Part shown: one piece after another, positions 40,565-49,498 of the stretch
Layout: every line of letters begins with the position of its first letter
Position numbering within the stretch: the first letter of the stretch is position 1
Assembly (NCBI GenBank): GCA_965205155.1
Contig: OZ242033.1
Span: 1,860,001-1,924,000, forward strand
Direction: 5' to 3'
DNA from: Aldehydirespirator sp965205155
Lineage (GTDB): Bacteria > Actinomycetota > Acidimicrobiia > Acidimicrobiales > Aldehydirespiratoraceae
DNA: 64,000 nt
Position numbers and translations under genes: made by a program
Notes under the pieces: model-generated
Databases searched by the model: none
What the model was told of the DNA's origin: nothing
The model's input: only the letters and a program-made list of their open reading frames with translations

Positions 40565-41596
40565 ATGAGGGCCGCCCGGCTGCTCCCCGACGCCGACAGC
40601 CTCGCGGTCCTCGATGTGGAAGAACCTGAGCCGTCCGGGGACGAAGTCCTGGTGAGGGTGGTGGGCGCCGGCGTGTGCCGCTCGGACATCCACGTGCTCG
40701 ACGGCGCCTTCGCCGACATGATCCGCCGGCCGGTGACTCCCGGGCACGAGATCGCGGGCGTAGTCGAAGCCATCGGCTCGGACGTGAGCGATCTCGACAT
40801 CGGGACGCCGGTTGCCGTGATGGTGGGCTGGGGATGCGGTCACTGTGAGGCCTGCGTGGGCGGCCACGAGCAGCTCTGCCCCTCCGGTGACGAGGCGGGT
40901 GCCACCGTTGACGGCGGGTTCGCGGAGTTGGTGCTCGTGCCGCACCGGCGCCACGTTGTGCCACTCGGCGATGTGTCGCCTTACGACGCCACTCCTTTCG
41001 GCTGTGCGGCGCTGTGCTCCTACGCGGCGGTCAAGCGGGTGGCGCCGTTCCTGTCGGGCCAGTCGACCCTCGTCGTCCTCGGCGCCGGCGGGCTGGGCCT
41101 TTACGCCACCCATTACGCCCGCACCCTCACCGGGGCGCGTGTAGTGGCAGTCGATTCCCGGCCGGAGGCGCGCCACCTCGCCCTGGCCGCGGGCGCCCAC
41201 GACAGCATTCCATCGGGCGACGACGCCGCGGGTGCGCTGAGCGAGCTGACCGCAGGCCGCGGCGCGGAGGCCGTCATCGACTTCGTCGGAACCGATGAAA
41301 CACTCGGATTGGCTGCGGCCACGGTGGCGGCACGTGGGATTGTGGCGCTGCTTGGTCTCGCGGGCGGTCATGTCGCCTTCGGCTTCGAGGCAGTCGCGCC
41401 GGAGGCCTCGCTGACCACGGTCGTGGCCGGCACTGTTCTCGACCTCCACGACGTAGTGCGCCTCGCCCAGCGCGACGCCTTCTCCATGCCCTTGAGCCCC
41501 TACCCGCTCGACGGCATCAACGAAGCTCTCTCCGATCTGCGCGCCGGCCGAATCAACGGCCGCGCCATCGTCCTCCCCGGGGGGCAGCCAGCATGA
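40565..41596 (+). CDS. Zinc-dependent alcohol dehydrogenase
   Basis: 343 residues, MDR family. Catalytic zinc ligands in GVCRSDIHVLDG and TPGHEIAG; structural zinc cysteines in GCGHCEACVGGHEQLC; Rossmann motif VVLGAGGLGLYATHYA. It oxidises an alcohol with NAD(P). It is expected to act on the compound imported by the ABC system just downstream. The stop overlaps a 24-codon ORF (ATGA). Confidence 0.9.
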   Translation: MRAARLLPDADSLAVLDVEEPEPSGDEVLVRVVGAGVCRSDIHVLDGAFADMIRRPVTPGHEIAGVVEAIGSDVSDLDIGTPVAVMVGWGCGHCEACVGGHEQLCPSGDEAGATVDGGFAELVLVPHRRHVVPLGDVSPYDATPFGCAALCSYAAVKRVAPFLSGQSTLVVLGAGGLGLYATHYARTLTGARVVAVDSRPEARHLALAAGAHDSIPSGDDAAGALSELTAGRGAEAVIDFVGTDETLGLAAATVAARGIVALLGLAGGHVAFGFEAVAPEASLTTVVAGTVLDLHDVVRLAQRDAFSMPLSPYPLDGINEALSDLRAGRINGRAIVLPGGQPA

Positions 41597-41667
41597 CCGA
41601 TCTTGTGCTGTCAGTCCCGGTGACCGTCACCGACCGCGAGCCGTTGTTCGAGTTGGCCCCGGCCTGA
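41593..41667 (+). pseudogene. Short ORF after alcohol dehydrogenase, possible truncated gene
   Basis: ATGA overlap with the dehydrogenase stop, then MTDLVLSVPVTVTDREPLFE and four more residues before TGA. It looks like the start of a translationally coupled gene cut short. The protein is not recognised and may be expressed only as a leader. Confidence 0.3.
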
Positions 41668-41734
41668 CTCTCCATTGGCGATCGCCGCGTCGGGCCTTTG
41701 GCGGCCACGACAAGCACAAATGAAAGGAACCAAC

Positions 41735-42913
41735 GTGAGAAGACTAACTATCGTTCTCATATCACTATTCTCAGTGGCCCTCATTGCGGCTGGATGCGGG
41801 GATGATGGCGATGACGAGGCTCCGGCCGCGCCGGCGGAGCCCGCTGCACAGCCGGCCGAGGAGCCTGAAGAGGAGCCTATGGAGGAGCCGGCCGAGGAGC
41901 CTATGGAGGAGCCTGAAGAGGAGCCTATGGAGGAGCCGGCCGAGGAGCCTATGGAGGAGCCGGCCGAGGAGCCCATGGAGGAAGGCGGAACCATCGCCTT
42001 CAGCTTCGGCAACGAACAGGTCGGGATTTACAAGATCGTGGCGGGCCCGGCCCGCCTGCAGGCTGAGAACCGCGGCTACGAGTTCCTGGAGGGAGCGGCC
42101 AATGGCGACTGCGACGCGCAGGTCCGCGACGTCGAGAACTTCGTCGTCCAGGATGTCGACGCCATTGTGGTCGTGCCGATATGCGGCATCGACGCCCTGG
42201 CCCCGACGCTCGAGGACGCCGAGGCCAAGGGAATCGTCGTAGTCGGCTACGCCAGCGAGATCCCCGAGACCGGCGACGGTGCCATCCTCTGGGACAACCG
42301 GGGCGCGGGCGAGTCCGTCGCAGCCGAGGCGCTGAGGTGGTTCAACGAGGACTTCACCGGTGACCAGAACGACTTCTCGTGGGTGCTGTTCACCTACGAC
42401 GGATGCGGGCAGCCCTGCACAGACCGCACAGACCCCATCCGCGACATAATCACCGATGCCACGGGAGTGGCGCCTCTCGAGTCCGAGGCGATTTCCATCC
42501 CGCAGGGCCTGGACGACACCCAGGTCTTCTTCCAGTCGAATCCGAACATCGCCATGGTGATCGGAGTCAACGACGCGGGAGCGATGGGCGCCTACGAGGC
42601 GATCCTCGGTGAGATCGAGGCGGGTCGCGATGCGAGCACGTTCTTCGTGGCCGGTATCGACGGCCAGAACGAGGCTCTGGAGCTCGTGGCCGCAGGCGGC
42701 GGAGAGGGCGGCATCTACCGTGCCAGTTCCTCCCTGCTGCTCCACGAGCTCGGCCAGACGGTCGTCGACCTCCCGGCCGACATCCTCGAGGGCAAGATCG
42801 AGGCCGGATCGGCGGACGCGGTCGTGCACATGGGATACCAGCTCATGTCGGCGAACAGCCCGCAGGACGCCCAGGACCTGCTGAACCTGTACGCCGAGTT
42901 CACCGGCGGCTGA
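41735..42913 (+). CDS. Sugar-type ABC importer substrate-binding lipoprotein
   Basis: 392 residues from GTG 41735, seven bases after AAAGGA. Signal VRRLTIVLISLFSVALIAAGC ends at a lipobox Cys. It is followed by an acidic, proline-rich linker (EEPMEEPAEEP repeats, about residues 35-85) and then a periplasmic-binding-protein type I domain (IAFSFGNEQVGIYKIVAGPA, FVAGIDGQNEALELVAAGG). It should deliver a small polar compound to the permease and ATPase that follow. Ligand unknown; the type is that of ribose/xylose binding proteins. Confidence 0.9.
   Translation: MRRLTIVLISLFSVALIAAGCGDDGDDEAPAAPAEPAAQPAEEPEEEPMEEPAEEPMEEPEEEPMEEPAEEPMEEPAEEPMEEGGTIAFSFGNEQVGIYKIVAGPARLQAENRGYEFLEGAANGDCDAQVRDVENFVVQDVDAIVVVPICGIDALAPTLEDAEAKGIVVVGYASEIPETGDGAILWDNRGAGESVAAEALRWFNEDFTGDQNDFSWVLFTYDGCGQPCTDRTDPIRDIITDATGVAPLESEAISIPQGLDDTQVFFQSNPNIAMVIGVNDAGAMGAYEAILGEIEAGRDASTFFVAGIDGQNEALELVAAGGGEGGIYRASSSLLLHELGQTVVDLPADILEGKIEAGSADAVVHMGYQLMSANSPQDAQDLLNLYAEFTGG
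41856..41985 (+). repeat. Tandem coding repeat, acidic Pro-rich linker
   Basis: Imperfect units of GAGGAGCCTATGGAGGAGCC (plus GGCC or GAAG) give about five EEPMEEP blocks just after the lipid-anchored cysteine. Slippage could change linker length between strains. Confidence 0.8.
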
Positions 42914-42974
42914 TCCAGCAACGCTCTAGGGTGTTGCGCCTAGTCGACTGATCTGGTGCACCATCCATGAGCCA

Positions 42975-44012
42975 ATGTCGGAGAATCTGACTCCTTCAGT
43001 TTCAGGCCCTGGCCCGGCGAGCACGGTCGGAATCGACTCCGGACCGCGCATCGCCCGGGCCAGGGCCTGGTCTCTGCGCAACGGCATAGTCATCGCCCTG
43101 CTGGTCGAGGTGCTGTTCTTCTGGTCGCAGTCGGACAAGTTCATGACCGTGGACAACATCCGCCTCGTCTTCCTTCAGGTGGCGGTGGTGGGGATCATGG
43201 CCGTGCCCAGTGCTCTGCTGCTGATGTCGGGCTACATCGATTTCGCGGTCGGCTCTACGCTCGGATTGTCCGCCATGGTGCTGGGCCGGATGCTGGAGGC
43301 GGAGACGCCTGCCCTGCTCGCAGTGGTTCTCGCTATCGCGCTGGGGGGCGCCACCGGCGCGGCTCAGGGCGTGCTGGCCACACGACTCCGGTTCGCGCCC
43401 ATCGTTGTGAGCCTCGGCTTTTTCACCGCGGTCCGGGGTTTCACGCTGGTGATCAGCGACGGGGACGTTCCCAGCGGCTGGGACAGGAGCTTCAGGGCGC
43501 TGGGTCGCAACCTGCTCCCAGGAACACCGATTCCGTATCCGGTGGTGATCGCGGCCGCGGTCTTCGTGATCGGCGCCATCTTCCACACCAGGACGACCTG
43601 GGGTCGCCACGTGATGGCGCTGGGTGTCAACCCCGAGGCCGCCCGGCGGGCCGGGATCGATCTATACCGGCTGCCCCTGATGCTGTACATAGCCAGTGGC
43701 CTGGCGGCCGGGCTCGGAGCGGTCATCTCCGTCTCACGGCTGAACGCGGCGCCTCCAACCCTCGGAGATGGCGACGAGATCGCGGTCCTGAGTGCGGTCC
43801 TACTCGGCGGTGTGGCATTCGGAGGCGGCAAGGGGAATCTTCTGGGCGTCGTAGCTGGCGTGCTGTTCATCGGCGTGCTGAACGATGGACTGCTGCTGCT
43901 GGGGGCCAAGCCGTTCTGGGTGAGGGTGAGCGCAGGGCTGGCTCTGGTGGCGGCCGCCGCGCTGGATGCTCTCAGCAAGTACGTGGCCCGACGAGCCGCA
44001 GGTGCGGCATGA
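42975..44012 (+). CDS. ABC importer permease, ribose/branched-chain type
   Basis: 345 residues with 8-10 hydrophobic segments. The loop VMALGVNPEAARRAGIDLYR is the EAA-like coupling motif of RbsC/BPD_transp_2 permeases, and AVLLGGVAFGGGKGNLLGV is also typical. It overlaps the ATPase gene by four bases. No clear ribosome binding site. Confidence 0.9.
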   Translation: MSENLTPSVSGPGPASTVGIDSGPRIARARAWSLRNGIVIALLVEVLFFWSQSDKFMTVDNIRLVFLQVAVVGIMAVPSALLLMSGYIDFAVGSTLGLSAMVLGRMLEAETPALLAVVLAIALGGATGAAQGVLATRLRFAPIVVSLGFFTAVRGFTLVISDGDVPSGWDRSFRALGRNLLPGTPIPYPVVIAAAVFVIGAIFHTRTTWGRHVMALGVNPEAARRAGIDLYRLPLMLYIASGLAAGLGAVISVSRLNAAPPTLGDGDEIAVLSAVLLGGVAFGGGKGNLLGVVAGVLFIGVLNDGLLLLGAKPFWVRVSAGLALVAAAALDALSKYVARRAAGAA

Positions 44013-44794
44013 CCTCGCCGCAGCCCGTTCTTCCGCAGGCCATGCCGGTCGAGGATGCCGCGCTCGAGGTTCGCAATATCGAGAAGTCCTTCGGGGCGGT
44101 CAGGGCGCTCGATGGCATCAGTTTCGGTGTGAGGGCCGGCGAGGTGATGGGTCTGATCGGTGACAACGGCGCCGGGAAGTCGACGCTGATCAACTGTCTG
44201 GCCGGGATCATCGCACCCGACGCCGGCCAGATCCTTCTCGAGGGTGAGGAGGTCAGTATCTCGTCTCCCCTCGAAGCTCGCCAGCTCGGGATCGAGACGG
44301 TTCACCAGGATCTGGCCCTCATCGACACCCTGGACGTGAGCGGCAACCTGTTCCTGAACCGGGAGATCCTGTCCGGCCCGCGCGCCCTGAGGTGGATGAA
44401 CAAGCGCCGGATGCACCGGGAGGCCAAGGAGATCCTTGAGAGTCTTCGCATCAGCATTCCGTCGGTTCGCAATGCGGTTGAGAAGCTCTCCGGCGGCCAG
44501 CGTCAGGCGGTAGCGGTGGGGCGCTCAGTGGCCTGGGGTCGCCGAATCGTTCTGATGGACGAGCCGGCCGCCGCTCTGGGCGTCCAGCAGGCCCGCCTCG
44601 TTCTCGAGCTGATAATGACTCTCCGAGACCAGGGCCTGGTGGTTGTGCTGATCAGCCACAACATCCAGGCGGTGCTCGATGTCTGCTCCCGGGCCGTCGT
44701 GCTTCGCCATGGTGAGGCTGTCGCCGACTTGGAGCTTGAGGGAGTCACCCGGCGTGATCTCGTGCATCTCATCACCACCGGGGAGATGGGCTGA
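44009..44794 (+). CDS. ABC importer ATP-binding protein, single domain
   Basis: 261 residues. Walker A GLIGDNGAGKSTLI, Q-loop around LGIETVHQDLALID, signature KLSGGQRQAVAVGRS, Walker B RIVLMDEPAAALG. Ribose-type importers usually have a fused double ATPase of about 500 residues; this one has a single domain, as in the FrcA type. It works with the permease upstream. Confidence 0.92.
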   Translation: MTSPQPVLPQAMPVEDAALEVRNIEKSFGAVRALDGISFGVRAGEVMGLIGDNGAGKSTLINCLAGIIAPDAGQILLEGEEVSISSPLEARQLGIETVHQDLALIDTLDVSGNLFLNREILSGPRALRWMNKRRMHREAKEILESLRISIPSVRNAVEKLSGGQRQAVAVGRSVAWGRRIVLMDEPAAALGVQQARLVLELIMTLRDQGLVVVLISHNIQAVLDVCSRAVVLRHGEAVADLELEGVTRRDLVHLITTGEMG

Positions 44795-44888
44795 GAGACC
44801 TCCTGCCGCCGCCGGTCAGGGGCCGGTCCTCTGGAACGGCGATTCCGGGGTCAATAGGATCGCCTGACCTACGACTTTGGAGGCCACC

Positions 44889-45254
44889 ATGATCAAGGTA
44901 ATCGGCACGGCGTACAAGCGCGACGACTTCACGACCCAGGAGTTCTTCGACTATTGGCGGGACGTCCACGCGCCCGTCTCGGCGAAGATCGGCCCGATGC
45001 GGGGCTACGTGGTCTCGGAGGTGATCAGCAAGGTCCAGGGAGAGTTGCACACCGAGGCGTTCATCGAGCAGTGGTGGGACGATGTGGAGTCATTCGAGCG
45101 GGCCGCGGAGACGCCCGAGATGGCGGTCGCCTGGGAGGATGTCTCCAACTACGCGAAGACGACCGGGACGTTCTGGGTGACCAAGGAACACGTCTACATC
45201 CCGCCCCCGATACCACGGGGCGGCACCCTCAGCAGGCAGGCCTGGCTAGCCTAG
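44889..45254 (+). CDS. EthD-domain protein
   Basis: 121 residues; GGAGG six bases before the ATG. MIKVIGTAYKRDDFTTQEFF and YWRDVHAPVSAKIGPMRGYV match the EthD ferredoxin-like fold (W-x-x-x-H-x-P). These occur with oxidative catabolism of ethers and with polyketide cyclisation. Last gene of the plus-strand run that began at 39184. Confidence 0.85.
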   Translation: MIKVIGTAYKRDDFTTQEFFDYWRDVHAPVSAKIGPMRGYVVSEVISKVQGELHTEAFIEQWWDDVESFERAAETPEMAVAWEDVSNYAKTTGTFWVTKEHVYIPPPIPRGGTLSRQAWLA

Positions 45255-45271
45255 AGGGGAGCATCCCTACG

Positions 45272-46492
45272 TCAAGGACGTGGCGCGTCCAAGACGTCTC
45301 TCAGCTCCGGAACCCAATTGAGGCGGGTCTCGCTGAGCATCCCGTAGTTGGTGATGCTCAGGTCGCTGAATCCCATCCGGCTGATGGTGCCGAAGCGGCG
45401 CCTGGCGTCGTCGAGAGTGGCCAGGTACTGCGGTGCGAGGTTCAGAACGACGTTGACCCTCGATCGGTCGAAGTAGCGGCCTGCGTACTCCAGCTCGGAG
45501 CGAGTCCACTCCTCATCGACCTTGGCCGCGCCGGGACCGCCCGCCGTGTAGCCGAAGACGATCAGCCGGTCGAGGACTGGTGACCAGGCTGTGAAGTCGG
45601 TGCCCTCGATCCACGTGCTGTGCTCGAGCGTCGGCGGGAAGATGGCCGAGAAGGAGTGGAGCTCCGTGCTCTCGCGGCGGCATTGCTCTGCCAGCGAGGC
45701 GACGAGGGAGGCCACGGTCGCCTGCCTGTAGGAGATGAGCGCCTGAAGGTCATCGTTCGCCGCGAGCGCTTCTCTCACGTCCTCCACGCCGACGCTCCAG
45801 ACGTCGTCACGCCATCGTCTCTCCAACTTCCGGCTGATCGCGGCCCGCAGCGCAAGGATCGAGATCCCCTCCCGGCGGGCTCCGGCCATGCATGCATCGC
45901 AGAAGCACAGCGACAGGAACAGTTCCTCGAGCGGCCCGTGGCCGACATACTCCGCCTCGTGGTGGTGGAAATGGCGATAGCCGAGGTAGCCGACCGACTC
46001 GAGCTGGATGGCACCGAAGATGCCCGATCGCGCCAACTCGCCGACTAGGGACTCGGCGAATCGGCGGGCCTGCGGATGGGAGGGGCACAGCGCATAGCTG
46101 TAGGGGTTCCCGAAGCAGTTCCGCACGACGCCGAGAGGGAGCCTCCGGCCGAGTTCGGAGCCGTGCATCGGCATCGCCCATGCGTTGAGCCGGATTCCTC
46201 GGTCTGAGAGCGCCTCCGCCAGTCCCCACCAGAACCGTTTGCCCGATCTGGGTGCGGACTCCGACTCCATTCCGGAGAAGGGTGCCTCGAGGCTCTCGAA
46301 CGGGAAGTTCGCCCCTGGCCCACCCAGGAGACGGACCTTCTGTTCCCGTGCTCGTGGCAGCAACGCACGGCCGGAGTGATAGAGGACGCTGGGGCTCGCC
46401 GACGTGACGCCCAGTTCTTCTAGGCGCCCTGCGAACTGGTCGATCCCCTCATCCTCGATATCCCAAGGAAAGACCCAGAATCCGACGGGCAT
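45272..46492 (-). CDS. Putative TIM-barrel, glycoside-hydrolase-like protein
   Basis: 406 residues, not firmly recognised. No signal peptide. An alternating strand/helix pattern (MPVGFWVFPWDIEDEGIDQF, GIRLNAWAMPMHGSELGRRL, AIQLESVGYLGYRHFHHHEA, LIVFGYTAGGPGAAK) suggests a TIM barrel. LSLCFCDACMAGARREGIS resembles a CxC-xx-C stretch seen in glycoside-hydrolase-like proteins. Last gene of the CUT1-type sugar importer operon, which supports a role on a carbohydrate. The enzyme activity is a guess. Confidence 0.6.
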   Translation of the reverse strand: MPVGFWVFPWDIEDEGIDQFAGRLEELGVTSASPSVLYHSGRALLPRAREQKVRLLGGPGANFPFESLEAPFSGMESESAPRSGKRFWWGLAEALSDRGIRLNAWAMPMHGSELGRRLPLGVVRNCFGNPYSYALCPSHPQARRFAESLVGELARSGIFGAIQLESVGYLGYRHFHHHEAEYVGHGPLEELFLSLCFCDACMAGARREGISILALRAAISRKLERRWRDDVWSVGVEDVREALAANDDLQALISYRQATVASLVASLAEQCRRESTELHSFSAIFPPTLEHSTWIEGTDFTAWSPVLDRLIVFGYTAGGPGAAKVDEEWTRSELEYAGRYFDRSRVNVVLNLAPQYLATLDDARRRFGTISRMGFSDLSITNYGMLSETRLNWVPELRDVLDAPRP

Positions 46493-46512
46493 CCGTCCTC
46501 CTGTCCTCGCTC

Positions 46513-47547
46513 TCAGTCCTCGACGGCCGCGGGTGTTCCTGACTCCGTGGCGCGACCGATCGCTTCCACGACCGCTTGGACGTGCACTGCGTCGTCGATC
46601 GAAGCGACGCCGGTGTGGGGGTCGCCCCGGACATGGGCCAGGAAGTCGGAGAGCTCGTCGCGGAGCGCTCCGCCCACTCCCAGCGCCGAGGCGGGGAACA
46701 GCGTCGACTCCGGCACATAGCTCCGCTCGTCGGTCATCAACAGGAGCGACGGGCTGTACAGGGAGAGCGTCTCGACAGCCGACGTGCCGTGCACCTCGAA
46801 GTGCGCGTCCAGGACGCCCGCGCCCTCATCCTCGCGTCCCAGCGGGCCGACGATGTTGGCCGGCGCGCCGTCGGGAATGAGCCAGGACGTCTCCAGCACC
46901 GCCAGCGTGCCGCCGTCGAACTCCAGGACGGCCACCACGGCCTCAGGCGGAGGCCCTCCGAGGAACGTCTGGCCCCACGCCGAGACGCGAACGCAACGCT
47001 GCTTGGTGAGCCACGTTGCCAGATCGATGTCGTGAACCATGCTCTCCAGTACGGGATGGCTGTGCTTGCCCCATGTCTCGAACCAGGTGCGGGAGCAGTT
47101 CCGCTTGGAGCGGATCAACACCACCCGGCCGAGGCGCCCGCTGTTCACATGGTCGTGCAGCAACTGGTGGCGAGCCTCGTACCGCAGGATGTAGCCCGCC
47201 TGGAATATGAGGCCGTGCTGATGGGCGAGGCCCTTCAATTCCCGGGCCTCGGCCCAGGACAGAGCCAGTGGCTTCTCGGAGAGGACGTGGATACCGGCCT
47301 CGAGGGCGACACGGGTGATTGCGGCATGACTGTCCGAGGACGAGGCGACGATCACGCAGTCCGGCTCCATGTCCTGGAGCATCTCGACCGCGTCGTTGAA
47401 GATCCTCGCCTGCGGGTGTTCCTGCGCGGCCTGCTGCCGGCGGTCCGCACTCAACTCAGCAATGGCGAATTCGGTGACAAACGGATTGGCCGCAATGACC
47501 TGGGCGTGCCGTATGGCGAAACCGAAGCCTGCGAGCCCTACCTTCAT
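46513..47547 (-). CDS. Gfo/Idh/MocA family oxidoreductase
   Basis: 344 residues from ATG 47547. MKVGLAGFGFAIRHAQVIAA (NAD-binding) and HVLSEKPLALSWAEARELKG (the EKP motif) are diagnostic, and HDIDLATWL holds the usual catalytic His region. It probably oxidises an imported sugar or inositol derivative. An in-frame start at 47580 would lie within the permease gene. The gene is joined to the upstream permease through a duplicated junction. Confidence 0.9.
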   Translation of the reverse strand: MKVGLAGFGFAIRHAQVIAANPFVTEFAIAELSADRRQQAAQEHPQARIFNDAVEMLQDMEPDCVIVASSSDSHAAITRVALEAGIHVLSEKPLALSWAEARELKGLAHQHGLIFQAGYILRYEARHQLLHDHVNSGRLGRVVLIRSKRNCSRTWFETWGKHSHPVLESMVHDIDLATWLTKQRCVRVSAWGQTFLGGPPPEAVVAVLEFDGGTLAVLETSWLIPDGAPANIVGPLGREDEGAGVLDAHFEVHGTSAVETLSLYSPSLLLMTDERSYVPESTLFPASALGVGGALRDELSDFLAHVRGDPHTGVASIDDAVHVQAVVEAIGRATESGTPAAVED

Positions 47548-47570
47548 TACTTGGCGACGCCCTGGGCCAT
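47547..47570 (-). other. Micro-ORF from duplicated permease/dehydrogenase junction
   Basis: ATG GCC CAG GGC GTC GCC AAG TAA encodes MAQGVAK, which repeats the permease C-terminus LAQGVAK. Its start overlaps the permease stop (TGATG) and its stop overlaps the dehydrogenase start (TAATG). Confidence 0.6.
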
Positions 47571-48445
47571 CACTTGGCAACGCCTTGGGCCAGCCCCCGC
47601 ACGACGTAGCGCTGGAATACGAGCGCGAGCAGCACCGGCGGCACGACCGCGAGTACAGTCGCAGCCGCCAGCGTTGTCCAGTTGAACTGGAAGAAGCCCC
47701 GGAAGCCTGCGAGGACCGGTGGGATCGTCAACTGGTTGGTCAACGTCAGCGCGTAGAAGAACTCTCCCCAGCTCTCGAGGAACACCAGACAGGCGGCCGC
47801 GATGAAGCCGGGCCTGGCGATGGGACGTATCACATACCAGAGCGCCTGAAGCCGCGAGGCCCCGTCCACCAGAGCGGCCTCGTCCAGTTCGCGGGGCAGC
47901 CCGTCGAAGTAGTTCTTGAGCACCAGGATGGTGATCGGCAGCGTGAACGAGGTGTAGACGATCACGAGTCCGTAGCGGCTGTTGATGAGGCCCAGGTCGC
48001 GGAGGGCGACGAAGAAGGCGGCCACGATCGCGATCGGGGGCACGAGACGAGCGAAGAGAACGGAGAAGTAGCTCAGCCGGGAGCCTCGGAACCGGAACCG
48101 CGACATCGAATAGGCGGCGGTACCGCCCAGGGCGAGGTTCGCCACCACGGTGAGGATGCCTACGGCGAGACTCTCTCCCAGCGCCGTCAGCACTCTGAGG
48201 CCTACCTGGGCGCCGCCGGGAGCGACTTGGCCGGCGAGGATCGCGCTGTAGTTCCCCAGGGTCGGCTCCTCCGGGATCCAGTGCGGCGGTACCGCCACCG
48301 CCTCGGCGGGAGTCATGAAGCTGCTGTTGACGAGGAACCAGAACGGGAACAGCACCCAGACGGCGAACAGCACGAGAGCCGCGTACAGCAGTGCGGTGAC
48401 CGCTCGTCTCCTGAGAACTGGTCGACTCAGCGTCCTGCTCGCCAT
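47570..48445 (-). CDS. Sugar ABC transporter permease, MalG-like (CUT1)
   Basis: 291 residues, six hydrophobic segments. The EAA loop reads YFDGLPRELDEAALVDGASRL (E-A-A-x-x-x-G), typical of CUT1 permeases. It pairs with the MalF-like permease ten bases upstream. No ATPase gene is in this operon, so a shared ATPase encoded elsewhere is expected. Confidence 0.92.
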   Translation of the reverse strand: MASRTLSRPVLRRRAVTALLYAALVLFAVWVLFPFWFLVNSSFMTPAEAVAVPPHWIPEEPTLGNYSAILAGQVAPGGAQVGLRVLTALGESLAVGILTVVANLALGGTAAYSMSRFRFRGSRLSYFSVLFARLVPPIAIVAAFFVALRDLGLINSRYGLVIVYTSFTLPITILVLKNYFDGLPRELDEAALVDGASRLQALWYVIRPIARPGFIAAACLVFLESWGEFFYALTLTNQLTIPPVLAGFRGFFQFNWTTLAAATVLAVVPPVLLALVFQRYVVRGLAQGVAK

Positions 48446-48455
48446 CGCTTCTCGC

Positions 48456-49397
48456 TCACGCGGCCAACGGGTCGTCTCGTCCGAGCAGTATCAGTGCGAT
48501 CGAGCTCACAAGCACTGCGACGACTCCCAGCATCACCGCCAGCGCCGATCCTGCTCCTATGTCCGAGAAAATGAAGAGCTGCCGGTACAGCAGGATCGGT
48601 AGCAGGGTCGTGGCATCACCGGGTCCGCCCTGGGTCATCACCCAGACCGTGTCGAATTGGAGAACCCCGTAGATCACGTTGATGATGACAACCACCAGCA
48701 GCATCGGGCGGATCCAGGGGAAGACAACCCCACGGAACCGTTGCCACGCCGTGGCCCCGTCGACCTTCGCCGCTTCGACTATCTCGTTGGGGAGCGTCTG
48801 GAGAGAAGCCAGGAACAGGAGGGCCGAGAACGACGCCTGGTGCCAGGCGGCCGCCAGGATCGTGAAGACGAGCGCCCATTCCCGGTCGGCCAGGAACGGC
48901 TTGTAGTCCTCGATCACACCGATTTCGAACAGGACCGCGTTGAGTCCGCCCACCTGCGGGTCGATGAGCCACTTCCACATCACCCCCGCGATGATGACGG
49001 GCGTGGCCCATGGGATGATCAGGAGTGCCCGGGCGATGCCCCGCCCTCGCAGCGGCTGGTCGAGCAGCAGCGCGAAGAGCAGTCCGAGGACCGTGGCCAG
49101 GAGGACGTATCCGGCCGTGTACTGCAGGGTGACCACGAGCGATTCGACGAAGGACTCGTCTCCGAGAACCTTCCCGTAGTTGTCGGTGCCGACGAACGTG
49201 GCGGGATCGTCCGAGAGCGGGACCCGCTGGAAGCTGTAGATCAACGTCTGTATGCCTGGAATGCCGACGACCAGGACCAGCGAGATGATGGCGGGGAGCG
49301 CGAGGACCAGGCCGAACTGCCGGTCGCTCAACCGGGACCCGGCTTGGGGTGGCGCCTTGGCGCGGGCCGCCGTCGTCTCGCGGCGCGGCGTTGTCAT
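48456..49397 (-). CDS. Sugar ABC transporter permease, MalF-like (CUT1)
   Basis: 313 residues. After a cytoplasmic N-terminus, six hydrophobic segments and the EAA loop LPNEIVEAAKVDGATAWQRF. GGPGDATTLLPILLY is also typical of MalF-like permeases. Its ATG touches copy 2 of the dispersed repeat, which separates it from the binding-protein gene. Confidence 0.92.
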   Translation of the reverse strand: MTTPRRETTAARAKAPPQAGSRLSDRQFGLVLALPAIISLVLVVGIPGIQTLIYSFQRVPLSDDPATFVGTDNYGKVLGDESFVESLVVTLQYTAGYVLLATVLGLLFALLLDQPLRGRGIARALLIIPWATPVIIAGVMWKWLIDPQVGGLNAVLFEIGVIEDYKPFLADREWALVFTILAAAWHQASFSALLFLASLQTLPNEIVEAAKVDGATAWQRFRGVVFPWIRPMLLVVVIINVIYGVLQFDTVWVMTQGGPGDATTLLPILLYRQLFIFSDIGAGSALAVMLGVVAVLVSSIALILLGRDDPLAA

Positions 49398-49498
49398 TCC
49401 CGCTCTTGTTCGCTTCGCTCACGGGCCGCTCGGGCCCCGGCCTCGCTATGCACCCCTACGGCAACTGCCAACGGGATGGGTCAACCGCTCGGCCTCTA
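49398..49498 (+). repeat. Dispersed repeat, copy 2
   Basis: TCCCGCTCTTGTTCGCTTCG to CCGCTCGGCCTCTAG. The last three bases (CTA) are the stop codon of the binding-protein gene on the minus strand, and the other end touches the permease start codon. The middle has diverged from the other copies after GCCTCGC. Confidence 0.85.

Noticed and set aside
41856..41985. CRISPR-like array
   Set aside because: The repeats are contiguous, in frame and coding (EEPMEEP), without spacers.
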